Positions 7,028-13,888 of a DNA stretch of 13,907 bases are shown piece by piece. Below the pieces are notes generated by a model that saw only the letters and a program-made list of their open reading frames with translations, searched no databases and had not been told where the DNA came from. The stretch lies in NCBI GenBank assembly GCA_021850745.1, contig JAJZKX010000020.1, positions 1-13,907 of the forward strand, written 5' to 3'. Each line of letters opens with the position of its first letter. Positions within the stretch are counted from its first letter, which is position 1. A program made the position numbers and the translations under genes. Source of the stretch: Thermoplasmata archaeon. GTDB lineage: Archaea; Thermoplasmatota; Thermoplasmata; Thermoplasmatales; Thermoplasmataceae.

Positions 7028-7684
7028 TTATGGTGCCTTGAGAAGATGCTGAGGGATTGCGGTCATTCCGATGTAAGCGGATGCAACAATTGCTCCAAGG
7101 AGTGCCAACCAGAACATTACAAGCAGTACCATCCATCCTTTCCAGAATTTTTCTTTGCTTCCGGGAACAGTATCAACTATCAGTGTGACTGGGAATGACA
7201 GAATACCAACGGCTCCATATGCAATATACATAAGGAACATTCCGAGAGGGTTGGATGTCATATTAAGCAAATACCCCTGATAACCGTAATCAATAGCGAA
7301 TATACCTGCAAAAAGTGCCAGGATACCTACGTATTGTAACTTGTATCTCATTCTTACAGCAAGAACATATGCTATAATCACTATTCCCGCAAACATGTAT
7401 GGGTCATAGAAAAGTATGTTGTAACTTTGGAATTTTGCCTCAACAGTTACAGGAACCGTTGTTCCCAAGCTGAGTGGCCATGTCATCTCGCTGAATAAAC
7501 CAAGCAGTAGTATGACAATTCCCACTATTGCAAGGGGAGCAGTTCCATTAAGCATATGCTCTGCAAGGTTTCTTTCCCCTTTTTTGCTGTAATCGTAGTA
7601 AACCCCAACTGTCATATACAGCAATATGACTCCCGCAAGCACAAGCGTAAACAATTCAAAGGCCAAATCATCTATGAATGCCAT
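7028..7684 (-). CDS. DUF981-like integral membrane protein
   Basis: This membrane protein of 218 residues has about six hydrophobic segments (approx. 8-28, 46-64, 96-110, 116-133, 147-170, 182-206). The SYNILFYDPYMFAG stretch (87-100), the following AIDYGYQGYLL (131-141) and the overall length suggest the archaeal DUF981/COG3374 family, found in Thermoplasma and Sulfolobus relatives, whose function is unknown; that assignment is from memory of the family. The frame stays open to 7792, but those 36 codons contain a hairpin and promoter-like DNA and do not look like protein. ATG 7684 stands three bases after GGTGAT, a strong Shine-Dalgarno match. The gene seems to be transcribed alone: a promoter region lies upstream and an oligo-T terminator downstream. 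Confidence 0.7.
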   Translation of the reverse strand: MAFIDDLAFELFTLVLAGVILLYMTVGVYYDYSKKGERNLAEHMLNGTAPLAIVGIVILLLGLFSEMTWPLSLGTTVPVTVEAKFQSYNILFYDPYMFAGIVIIAYVLAVRMRYKLQYVGILALFAGIFAIDYGYQGYLLNMTSNPLGMFLMYIAYGAVGILSFPVTLIVDTVPGSKEKFWKGWMVLLVMFWLALLGAIVASAYIGMTAIPQHLLKAP

Positions 7685-7687
7685 TTT

Positions 7688-7693
7688 ATCACC
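7688..7693 (-). promoter_or_regulatory. Shine-Dalgarno site of the DUF981-like gene
   Basis: GGTGAT, a six-base match to the archaeal anti-Shine-Dalgarno, three bases before ATG 7684. It fixes the start well downstream of the open frame's first ATG at 7792. Confidence 0.6.
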
Positions 7694-7718
7694 AAGTATA
7701 AAATAAATACAGAGTAAA

Positions 7719-7734
7719 TAAGGGGAGCACCTTA
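7719..7734. repeat. Inverted repeat overlapping the likely DUF981 gene promoter
   Basis: TAAGG (7719-7723), six bases, then CCTTA (7730-7734). On the minus strand the left arm merges with CTTATTTA (7723-7716), the TATA-like element best placed to give a short leader including the GGTGAT site. This would suit a repressor, but arms of 5 bp can occur by chance. Confidence 0.25.
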
Positions 7735-7764
7735 AAATAAAGCTGAACTTCCAATTCATTATGG

Positions 7765-7783
7765 CGGAATAGCTATTATTCCG
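7765..7783. repeat. Hairpin-forming inverted repeat, 7-bp stem
   Basis: CGGAATA (7765-7771), loop GCTAT, TATTCCG (7777-7783): a perfect 7-bp stem with a 5-base loop, about 80-100 bp upstream of the DUF981 start. It may be an RNA hairpin in a leader or read-through transcript, or an operator. No T run follows it on the minus strand, so it is not an obvious terminator. Confidence 0.4.
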
Positions 7784-7933
7784 TTTATGCAACGCAAAAA
7801 GCTCTCCAAATATGCTGCAATATTAGATTTAAAAATTTGGTGAAGATTGGTTCCTTCATTATAATCCAAAATCAAGCTATATTTAGCTCTGTTCTTAAAC
7901 CAGCCAACAAATTTGTTGCCTTTTCCATAGTTT

Positions 7934-8314
7934 CTAAAAAAAAATCTTTTTCAGTAAATTTGCATAATCATTGTAAACCTTTAATCCCAGTTCGGTTATT
8001 GTAAGCATCAATCTCGGCCCGCCAACACTGAATGCGTAATATGTCCTGAGCAACCCTCTCTCCTCAAGTTTTGAGATGTGGTTACTGAGGCTTCCTTTGC
8101 CTGAGAAAGTCAGCTTCGAAAGTTCGGTAAAACTCAGCCGCTTATTGTGCACAAGCGAGATTATTATGACCATTCTTATGGAGGACTTAAGGAGAGGCTC
8201 TTGAAGCTGTTCGGACAGCTCGGAAATAATGCTGTTTATTTCCTGATCGTGATCTGATAATCCTTCCTTTGAATCTCTCTGATCATCGTTATGGACATCC
8301 TCAGGCTTGGCCAT
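7934..8314 (-). CDS. Winged-helix transcriptional regulator (HTH_34-like), last gene of the ABC operon
   Basis: This small DNA-binding protein of 126 residues begins with an acidic, polar tail (1-37, many Asp/Glu/Gln) followed by a winged helix (about 40-118). KSSIRMVIIISLVHNKRLSF (43-62), FTELSKLTF and GKGSLSNHISKLEERGLL (72-89) match the pattern "sp-hR-hxIl..L....-l.F.eL...-G.LS.HL..LE..Gl" of PF13601-type regulators. GPRLMLTITELG forms the wing and last helix. It lies at the end of a four-gene operon, overlapping the preceding membrane gene by 14 bp, with a good ribosome site (GGAGG, six bases before the ATG). Such placement suggests it senses the transported substrate or its stress and controls the operon promoter at about 10570-10600; that is inference. 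The ligand is unknown. Confidence 0.8.
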   Translation of the reverse strand: MAKPEDVHNDDQRDSKEGLSDHDQEINSIISELSEQLQEPLLKSSIRMVIIISLVHNKRLSFTELSKLTFSGKGSLSNHISKLEERGLLRTYYAFSVGGPRLMLTITELGLKVYNDYANLLKKIFF

Positions 8315-8981
8315 TTATTCCCTCCAGATGCTTCTTGCTTTTTAGGATCGCATATGCTGCACTGAAATACCAGCCAATTATTGCGGGTAACCAGGCGAGT
8401 GAAAAGGCCATCTGTCTGTTGAACAGAAGAATTGCAGCTATGGAGAGTATAATGCTGAAAATATAAGATGAAACAGACACAATTCCTTCAAGGGGAATCT
8501 GCTCAAATGTGGATTTCAGGTTTTGGAGCAGATAATAAGACATTAGTATGAGAAAGCCATAAAATATCAATATTGCCAATATGTTCTTGAATCCCTCAAA
8601 GGAAAGCACTATTATTGTAATTACAAACAATATCGATGGGAGATAACTGATCAACCGCCCCTTTGACCGATAACTTTTCTTTCCTTCAAGGATTGACCTC
8701 AAGTCTATCATTTCCCGGGCATTGGAAAATACGACTGCAGTGATTTTCATTGCAAATATTAAGATAGTAGTATAGAGGGCAAGAAATACATATTGGGAAT
8801 AACCGGAAGGAAATGCTGAAAAAATCAGGAATGGTAGAAAAACAAAAAGGAGTATGGCTGTGGCCCATGTGGCATAATATGAGCCATAGGCTTTCCGGAA
8901 TATGTAAAAATCAAATGAGATTGCGTGACATGCTATTCCTGCAAGTTCATCGATCTCCGCCAGAGAAAGCTTTTCCCTCAT
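8301..8981 (-). CDS. Six-helix membrane protein of unknown family, ABC operon
   Basis: This protein of 226 residues was not recognised. It starts with a polar cytosolic-looking stretch (1-33) and then has six predicted helices (approx. 36-57, 62-85, 111-127, 131-153, 167-186, 193-213), with a basic loop (KKSYRSKGR, 101-109) between helices 2 and 3 and a charged tail. No catalytic motif or conserved membrane charge pattern stands out. Its ATG overlaps the stop of the permease gene (ATGA) and has AGGCAGGT upstream, so it is translationally coupled to the ABC genes. It could be a second permease partner, an accessory subunit, or an immunity or sensor protein. It lies between the permease and the regulator. 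Confidence 0.6.
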   Translation of the reverse strand: MREKLSLAEIDELAGIACHAISFDFYIFRKAYGSYYATWATAILLFVFLPFLIFSAFPSGYSQYVFLALYTTILIFAMKITAVVFSNAREMIDLRSILEGKKSYRSKGRLISYLPSILFVITIIVLSFEGFKNILAILIFYGFLILMSYYLLQNLKSTFEQIPLEGIVSVSSYIFSIILSIAAILLFNRQMAFSLAWLPAIIGWYFSAAYAILKSKKHLEGINGQA

Positions 8982-9787
8982 ACCTGCCTGCCCTCTTCAA
9001 TGGATTTTGGTTTTATTCTTTTTATGAGCATAAAGGACAATATGGATAGAATAATTATCCATAAAATAAGCATGATCACCTGAACTGTCAGGCTGATTTG
9101 ACCACCATTCTGCAATGATCCTGATAGATTATGGGGAATCTCCTTGCCATAATAGCTCCAGATGAAGAGATCTGAAATATCCGTGAAAGGGCTTCCGTAA
9201 ACAACATAAGAGGGAAGGCCGGCATTTATCTGGGCAAAACCAAACAGATAGGTGAGTATCATAGGTATAAACGTTGCAAATGAAACATTCCTCAGGCCAA
9301 GGTAATTATTCACTATAACTATGATAATTGAGGCTAGCAGAAACATGAAGGCACCCGATGCGAATCCTATAATTATGGATATATACGGGAAGGCAGGTAT
9401 AAGCATGAAGCCGCTCTTGTAGCTGAACAGCAGAAATGTGAAGAGGAGCATGAACGCAGAAAGCATTCCGCCGATTATTGAAGTGCTTATGGCAAAGCTG
9501 GTGATATATCCCGAAGGTTTTAGGGTGGTGAACCTGAATCCATAAGCAAGGGAAGAGTTGCCGTAGTATATGGAATAAGCAACGCTTGTAGCCATGGTAC
9601 TTGTCGAAACCAGGCCAAGCAACCCAAACCATATTGATGCATTATAAACGAAATATATCTTCTGGTCTGGGAAATTTGTTCCGAAGACAAAGGCACCCAT
9701 GAATATCCAGAATAGCATGAAGAGGATTCCCCACCCCCATATATTCTTGTTTTTAAGCAGGGATTTCAGGAAGTACTTGCTTATCAT
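8978..9787 (-). CDS. ABC-2-like transporter permease
   Basis: This membrane protein of 269 residues has six predicted helices (approx. 17-36, 52-72, 91-122, 131-160, 170-188, 236-257), the layout of ABC-2 permeases. The N-terminus SKYFLKSLLKNKNIWGWG is a typical amphipathic entry to helix 1, and YGFRFTTLKPSGYITS before helix 3 resembles the coupling loop of the family. It follows a divergent ABC ATPase in a TGATG overlap. The Shine-Dalgarno GAGGTGG (9798-9792) lies in the ATPase 3' end five bases before ATG 9787, so ATG rather than the TTG at 9790 is the start. Export is more likely than import because no solute-binding protein is encoded nearby. The substrate is unknown. Confidence 0.75.
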   Translation of the reverse strand: MISKYFLKSLLKNKNIWGWGILFMLFWIFMGAFVFGTNFPDQKIYFVYNASIWFGLLGLVSTSTMATSVAYSIYYGNSSLAYGFRFTTLKPSGYITSFAISTSIIGGMLSAFMLLFTFLLFSYKSGFMLIPAFPYISIIIGFASGAFMFLLASIIIVIVNNYLGLRNVSFATFIPMILTYLFGFAQINAGLPSYVVYGSPFTDISDLFIWSYYGKEIPHNLSGSLQNGGQISLTVQVIMLILWIIILSILSFMLIKRIKPKSIEEGRQV

Positions 9788-10572
9788 CAAGCCACCTCAT
9801 TCAGGAGAGAATTGAAATTCCTTGCCGCAGATATCGACACTTCTCCCTCACCTCTCGTAATGGAAAACGTACCATAGCTTGTTTCCATCACGGACAGATT
9901 ATTCGGTGAAATGCCTCTATTGAGGAAGAGATTTCTGACGTCGTTTGCCTCAAATTTCCCAAACAGTTTCCCCTCCAGCATGAAGTAAAGGGACCAGCCG
10001 TTGAGCTTTCCAAGAATATCGAATTCATGTGTATTGAGAAGTATTTCTGATTGATAATCGACCATCAGCTTTGTCAGCTTGATTCTCCTCATTTGATCTA
10101 TATTCTCAAAAGGTTCGTCTAGAAGAATCATTTTTGATCCTGTTGCTATGCACAAGAGATTGCAAACAAGCTTCTGCTGCCCCGTGCTCAATTCATAAAG
10201 CATCTTATCCAGTGTGTCTTCAAGCTCGAAATCCGATATCATTTTCATTACCACATCAGCATCAATTCGCTTGATCTCCGAATATAGTTTTATTGTATCC
10301 CCGGTTGACATCCTCATCAACCGGTAAACATCAGAAAGATTTGTGGAGACTCTCAGTTCATTGGTTATATTCTTTATATTTCTTCCAAAGAGGAGAATAC
10401 TGCCAGATTCCACGGGAGCCAACCCGACAATCGCCTTTATAAGTGTTGTTTTTCCACATCCGTTGGGGCCAACAATAGCAACCTTCCCACCTTCAATGGA
10501 TAAATTGGCTCCATCAACAGCTTTTCTCTTATTTTTCCCGTATCTGACACTGATACTATCTACCTGAAGCAT
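9787..10572 (-). CDS. ABC transporter ATP-binding protein, divergent
   Basis: This is the first gene of the four-gene operon and encodes 261 residues. Walker A GPNGCGKT (35-42), Walker B MILLDEP (148-154) and the switch His in LLNTHE (182) are intact, so ATP hydrolysis is expected. Two motifs differ from the usual: the signature reads ELSTGQQ, with Thr for the second Gly position of LSGGQ, and there is no glutamine anywhere between Walker A and the signature, so the Q-loop Gln is missing (Ser80 or Asp81 is in its place). The D-loop reads FENIDQ. Residues 205-261 form a C-terminal extension without a known motif. ATG 10572 is preferred: a TATA box lies 26 bp upstream and there is no Shine-Dalgarno, so the mRNA is leaderless. 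The partner permease gene follows in a TGATG overlap. Confidence 0.88.
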   Translation of the reverse strand: MLQVDSISVRYGKNKRKAVDGANLSIEGGKVAIVGPNGCGKTTLIKAIVGLAPVESGSILLFGRNIKNITNELRVSTNLSDVYRLMRMSTGDTIKLYSEIKRIDADVVMKMISDFELEDTLDKMLYELSTGQQKLVCNLLCIATGSKMILLDEPFENIDQMRRIKLTKLMVDYQSEILLNTHEFDILGKLNGWSLYFMLEGKLFGKFEANDVRNLFLNRGISPNNLSVMETSYGTFSITRGEGEVSISAARNFNSLLNEVA

Positions 10573-10582
10573 TATGCATTAT
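10569..10582. repeat. Tandem GCATTAT direct repeat at the ABC operon start
   Basis: Two perfect copies of GCATTAT (10569-10575 and 10576-10582) sit over the predicted transcription/translation start of the operon. It could be a regulator site, but also chance in AT-rich DNA. Confidence 0.3.
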
Positions 10583-10593
10583 GAGTTGTCTGA

Positions 10594-10602
10594 ATATATA
10601 TA
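10594..10602 (-). promoter_or_regulatory. TATA box of the four-gene ABC operon
   Basis: TATATATAT on the minus strand, centred 26 bp upstream of ATG 10572. This is the ideal distance for transcription beginning at the ATG (leaderless). Confidence 0.6.
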
Positions 10603-10679
10603 CCTGCCAAAGTTCAAGAATTGTACCTTCAAATTGATGACAGACCCTGCTTAAGTTCAAAAAAATAAATAAAAAGATT

Positions 10680-10687
10680 CTTATAAA
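10680..10687 (+). promoter_or_regulatory. TATA box of the carbamate kinase gene
   Basis: CTTATAAA, centred about 27 bp upstream of 10710-10711. A transcript starting there would carry the AGGTGA ribosome site at its very 5' end, before TTG 10721. The 148 bp between the two divergent starts hold both promoters and an A-rich tract (about 10660-10690). Confidence 0.5.
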
Positions 10688-10710
10688 AAATTGCGATGAG
10701 TGCAACTTCC

Positions 10711-10716
10711 AGGTGA
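10711..10716 (+). promoter_or_regulatory. Shine-Dalgarno site deciding the carbamate kinase start
   Basis: AGGTGA, four bases before TTG 10721. The upstream in-frame GTG at 10700 precedes it and lies at or before the predicted transcription start. Confidence 0.55.
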
Positions 10717-10720
10717 ATTG

Positions 10721-11653
10721 TTGGTAAAAATTGTAATAGCATTTGGTGGGAATGCACTTTTGGAAACCACCGATAAGAGAGATTATGGGACGCAGGTTAT
10801 CAGGGCATACAGGGCATTTTACAACATCTCTGAAATAATATCAATGGAAGATGTCGTGATCACGCACGGAAACGGGCCCCAGGTTGGTGACATATTGCTG
10901 AGAAACCAGATTTCAGATGGACTGCCTCCACCTATGCCACTGGATTCTTGCGGTGCTATGTCTCAGGGTCTCATTGGTCAGATAATGCTTGAGGCATATG
11001 AAAAGGTAAGGAGCGAGAAAGGCATTTCAAAGGAAGCAGTAGTTACCGTTACCAGATCCATAGTGGATCCTGCGGACAAAGCATTCCTTGAGCCTACCAA
11101 ACCAGTTGGGGCGGTTTTTTCTGATGAAAAGGCTAAGGCGAAGATGGATATAGATGGCTGGAAAATGGTCAAGACAGAAAAGGGCTGGAGAAGGGTCGTT
11201 CCATCGCCGATGCCCCTGGAAATTGTTGAGAGAAATGCCATACTATCGCAGCTTAGAAGTGGCTTTTTGCCAATATGCACGGGAGGGGGTGGCATTCCTG
11301 TTATAAGGAAGGATAAGACTCTCACCGGAGTTGAGGCGGTTATAGACAAGGATCTTGCATCTTCTGTTCTGGCGAGTTCAATAGAAGCTGATAAACTTGC
11401 AATCTTGACCGATGTAAAAAATGTCTATATAAACTATGGAAAAAGTGATCAGGCTGCACTTTCAAAACTATCAATAAATGAAGCGAAGGAATATCTAGAA
11501 AAGGGATTCTTCGGCAAGGGGAGCATGGAGCCAAAGGTGAAGGCAGCCATAAGATTCATCGAAAAAGGGGGAAAAGAAGCAGTTATTGGAAATCTTTCCG
11601 ATGCACTGAATGTGTTGGAGGGAAAGTCAGGAACTGCTTTCACACGTTCATGA
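10721..11653 (+). CDS. arcC: Carbamate kinase
   Basis: The enzyme interconverts carbamoyl phosphate plus ADP with carbamate plus ATP, in the cytosol; in arginine or agmatine fermentation it makes ATP. With TTG 10721 as start it has 310 residues, the normal length, and opens MVKIVIAFGGNALL as family members do. Visible family blocks are THGNGPQVGD (48-57), PTKPVGAVF (115-123), RRVVPSPMP (147-155), GGGGIPV (178-184), DKDLASSVLA (199-208), LTDVKNVYINYG (219-230), GKGSMEPKVKAA (255-266) and GTAF near the end. The lysines and glycine loops expected for ATP and carbamoyl phosphate binding are present. Arginine deiminase or transcarbamoylase genes are not in the window, so the source of carbamoyl phosphate is open. 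It diverges from the ABC operon and its 3' end overlaps the phosphoribosyltransferase gene by 6 bp, tail to tail. Confidence 0.93.
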   Translation: MVKIVIAFGGNALLETTDKRDYGTQVIRAYRAFYNISEIISMEDVVITHGNGPQVGDILLRNQISDGLPPPMPLDSCGAMSQGLIGQIMLEAYEKVRSEKGISKEAVVTVTRSIVDPADKAFLEPTKPVGAVFSDEKAKAKMDIDGWKMVKTEKGWRRVVPSPMPLEIVERNAILSQLRSGFLPICTGGGGIPVIRKDKTLTGVEAVIDKDLASSVLASSIEADKLAILTDVKNVYINYGKSDQAALSKLSINEAKEYLEKGFFGKGSMEPKVKAAIRFIEKGGKEAVIGNLSDALNVLEGKSGTAFTRS

Positions 11654-12304
11654 ACTATTCAAAGGCCTAAAAGAATCCTTTCCATCATACATTATCTTCC
11701 TTAATTTTTCCATATATTTCAGCACTTCAAGGAGGCGTTCATGGTTGATATCGAGGTCGAATGATTCTTTGAGTTCGGATCTGATCTGTTCAAGTGACAT
11801 CCCTTGCTTAAGTATCTTTCCCGTAAGGTTCATCACATCTTCAAAGACATTCCAAGGAAATATGAACCATGTCCACTGGGAATCGCTTATCTCCCTTGCA
11901 AAATAGTCAGGCTTGAATTCTGAATGCGTTATGTGCAGCATTGCCGCTGTTTGGACGCTCTTAGGAGATTGTGACTTCACATAATCCACGGCAACTTTCA
12001 TGCTCTGGCCGGTATCGGTGATATCGTCAACGATGACAACATTCATCCCCCTTATGTCCGAGGAAAGCCCCTGCCTCAGAGTTGCAGTTCCATCCTTCGT
12101 TGCGGTAAGTCCCCAGTGTTCCGTTTTAATCGCATAAAGCTCCTTTATGAGGAGCTTGTCAGATATCATTCTTGCGGGAACAAGCCCGCCCCTTGAAAGC
12201 CCGATGATGGCATCTGGTACTGGATTAGATATGATTTTGTCTGATAAGTTTCTGCACCAGTCTTCTATTTCATCCCATGTTACTATCCTTGCCCTGAATT
12301 CCAT
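11648..12304 (-). CDS. Phosphoribosyltransferase (COG2236-like, probably purine salvage)
   Basis: This type I phosphoribosyltransferase of 218 residues joins PRPP and a nucleobase. The PRPP loop is clear: VVIVDDITDTGQS (89-101), with the paired acidic residues and the TDTGQS phosphate-binding turn. IIGLSRGGLVPARMI (33-47) is the PPi-loop region and TATLRQGL (73-80) belongs to the flexible loop. FIFPWNVFED (147-156) recalls the (Y/F)PWE..ED signature of archaeal xanthine/guanine or hypoxanthine-type enzymes of COG2236. A helical C-terminal part of about 55 residues (LEQIRSELKES and on) extends the core. The accepted base cannot be told from sequence alone. ATG 12304 has GAGGT four bases upstream. 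It lies 51 bp after the MFS gene on the same strand and may be co-transcribed with it, or use an AT-rich element in that gap. Confidence 0.85.
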   Translation of the reverse strand: MEFRARIVTWDEIEDWCRNLSDKIISNPVPDAIIGLSRGGLVPARMISDKLLIKELYAIKTEHWGLTATKDGTATLRQGLSSDIRGMNVVIVDDITDTGQSMKVAVDYVKSQSPKSVQTAAMLHITHSEFKPDYFAREISDSQWTWFIFPWNVFEDVMNLTGKILKQGMSLEQIRSELKESFDLDINHERLLEVLKYMEKLRKIMYDGKDSFRPLNSS

Positions 12305-12355
12305 TGTAACCTCGAATCACTTTATTTTATTACACTTTTCCTTTTTCCGAATTGA

Positions 12356-13888
12356 TCATTCAGGGATGGAAACTGGGTTTGGCTTTTTCACATCATTTGC
12401 ATCCCTTATCCACTTTCTCTTCCCCAGCACCTCATGTGCGGAAAGTGACAATACCGCCGCTACTGCAAATGCTGCAGCGGATATCATAAACACGGTGAAA
12501 TATGCGGCAGGAGTTGGGAGTGATGCATAAATTGTCACTTTCCCGACAGCGCCTACCACATAAATTGCGGTAATGGTTGACATTATCGAGCCTGCAATAG
12601 GTGCCCCAATACTGCTTCCAACGTTCCTGAATGTTCCATTCATTGCCGTTGCAAGACCCATATCCTTTGGATTCACAGTAAGAACTATGAGGTTTATGAG
12701 CGAAGCATTCATAAGAGAAATTCCGCCACCTGTAAAGAACTCAAAAAGCAATATCTCATCGTAACTGGCACTGAAAGCGATTGCAAGAAATGCAATTGAA
12801 GATAAGGCAGCGCCAAGTATTGCAAGAGGTTTAACTCCTGTCCTTGAAACCAGCTTTCCGGTAACTATCGCAAGGAAGAAAACTCCAAGGGCAAACGGAA
12901 CCAACGATAATCCTGTTCCGAGAATGGAAAGTCCAAATCCGGACGGGGCATTTAGCTCAAACCGATATGTCAACGCTTGCATTGCAAGGAACATTCCCAT
13001 ACCGGATATCGACAGGATGATATTTGCCACCATCACATTTCTCATGGAGAGAAGCTTGAAGTGCAAAATCGCCTCTCCTCCTGCCACGGAATACCTTCTT
13101 TCATATAGTAAAAGAGGCACCAGAAGGGTCAATCCCAGAGTAGCAAGCACCATGGTAGAAGGTGAATACCATCCCCAGGACGGTCCCTCGGAGAGTGCAA
13201 ATACCACGGAAGCCAATGAAATTGCGAGGAGTATAGCGCCGATGAAGTCAATCCTTACCTCAGGCCTCCTGAATCTTGATTCCTTTACCATAAAAAATGT
13301 GGCGACAGCCAAAAATACAAGGAATGGAATGGCAGTGTGGTAAGTCATCCTCCATCCAAAATCATTTGATATGAGGGAACCCAGCGGCAGGGAAATTGCG
13401 AATCCTACCCCAAACATGGCGCTTATCAATGCCTGTGCCCTTGGAACTATCTCCCTGGGAAATTCTTCCCTTACCAGACTCATTCCCAATGGCATGATAG
13501 TGAGGCCGATTCCCTGAATTCCCCTGGCTGCTATCATAAAATTGTACGTGGGTGAAAATCCAGTAACACCCACTGAAACGCAATAAATCGCCAGAACGAC
13601 TATGAGCATCTTCTTTTTCCCATATAAATCCCCTAATTTCCCGATAACGGGAGTCAGTGCAACACCTCCAACAAGATATGTTGAAAGGAGAAGGCTCGCC
13701 TGAGCAGTGGAAATTTTAAATTGGCTCTCGATCGCCGGCAACGATGGGGTGAGCATGCCTTCAATATACATCACTGTCAGGACAAGCCCTGCAAGGATAA
13801 GCATGACCCGCATGGCATATTTTGAGTCAAATTCCTCATTCGAAATAAAATTCTTATTTTCTATTTCATCAGTTTCCGTCCTGATCAC
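12356..13888 (-). CDS. MFS transporter, DHA2 (EmrB/QacA-like) drug exporter family
   Basis: This proton-driven exporter of about 510 residues, with some 14 hydrophobic segments, matches the 14-helix DHA2 class. Motif A GKLGDLYGKKK (83-93), motif B RGIQGIG (122-128), the motif C region GVGFAISLPLGS (160-171) and FGWRMTYHTAIPF (177-189) are all seen, as is NGTFRNVGSSIGAPIAG (417-433) in the second half, a DHA2 hallmark. The N-terminus is acidic and cytosolic (1-25). The likely start is GTG 13888, with GAGG four bases before it, but the frame remains open to the window edge, so a start further right cannot be excluded; the next internal ATG would be at residue 26. The substrate is unknown. It may share a transcript with the phosphoribosyltransferase gene. 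Confidence 0.88.
   Translation of the reverse strand: MIRTETDEIENKNFISNEEFDSKYAMRVMLILAGLVLTVMYIEGMLTPSLPAIESQFKISTAQASLLLSTYLVGGVALTPVIGKLGDLYGKKKMLIVVLAIYCVSVGVTGFSPTYNFMIAARGIQGIGLTIMPLGMSLVREEFPREIVPRAQALISAMFGVGFAISLPLGSLISNDFGWRMTYHTAIPFLVFLAVATFFMVKESRFRRPEVRIDFIGAILLAISLASVVFALSEGPSWGWYSPSTMVLATLGLTLLVPLLLYERRYSVAGGEAILHFKLLSMRNVMVANIILSISGMGMFLAMQALTYRFELNAPSGFGLSILGTGLSLVPFALGVFFLAIVTGKLVSRTGVKPLAILGAALSSIAFLAIAFSASYDEILLFEFFTGGGISLMNASLINLIVLTVNPKDMGLATAMNGTFRNVGSSIGAPIAGSIMSTITAIYVVGAVGKVTIYASLPTPAAYFTVFMISAAAFAVAAVLSLSAHEVLGKRKWIRDANDVKKPNPVSIPE

Larger units (their letters stand above)
7685..7933. other. Palindrome-rich spacer between the winged-helix gene and the DUF981-like gene
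   Basis: The longest gene-free stretch in the window. It holds four short inverted repeats: 7719-7734, 7765-7783, AGCTA-TATT-TAGCT at 7875-7888, and the perfect 14-bp CAACAAATTTGTTG at 7905-7918. The third encloses a minus-strand TATA-like TAAATATA, about 22 bp upstream of ATG 7859, which opens a 24-codon frame ending at 7785 just before the hairpin. No RNA gene was recognised. It is probably the end of the four-gene operon plus the regulatory region of the next gene. Confidence 0.4.

Noticed and set aside
7685..7792. N-terminal extension of the DUF981-like protein from ATG 7792
   Set aside because: The extension crosses a perfect hairpin and promoter-like DNA, while ATG 7684 has a GGTGAT ribosome site.
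7905..7918. CAACAAATTTGTTG as an intrinsic terminator of the four-gene operon
   Set aside because: The palindrome is perfect, but the stem is short and weak and no T run follows on the minus strand. It is listed only as part of the palindrome-rich spacer.
10978..11349. Open frame of 123 codons on the minus strand
   Set aside because: It is antisense to conserved carbamate kinase blocks; the frame is a by-product of their codon use.
12924..13343. Open frame of 139 codons on the plus strand
   Set aside because: It is the complement of the MFS gene, whose motifs are clear. No ribosome site or recognisable family.
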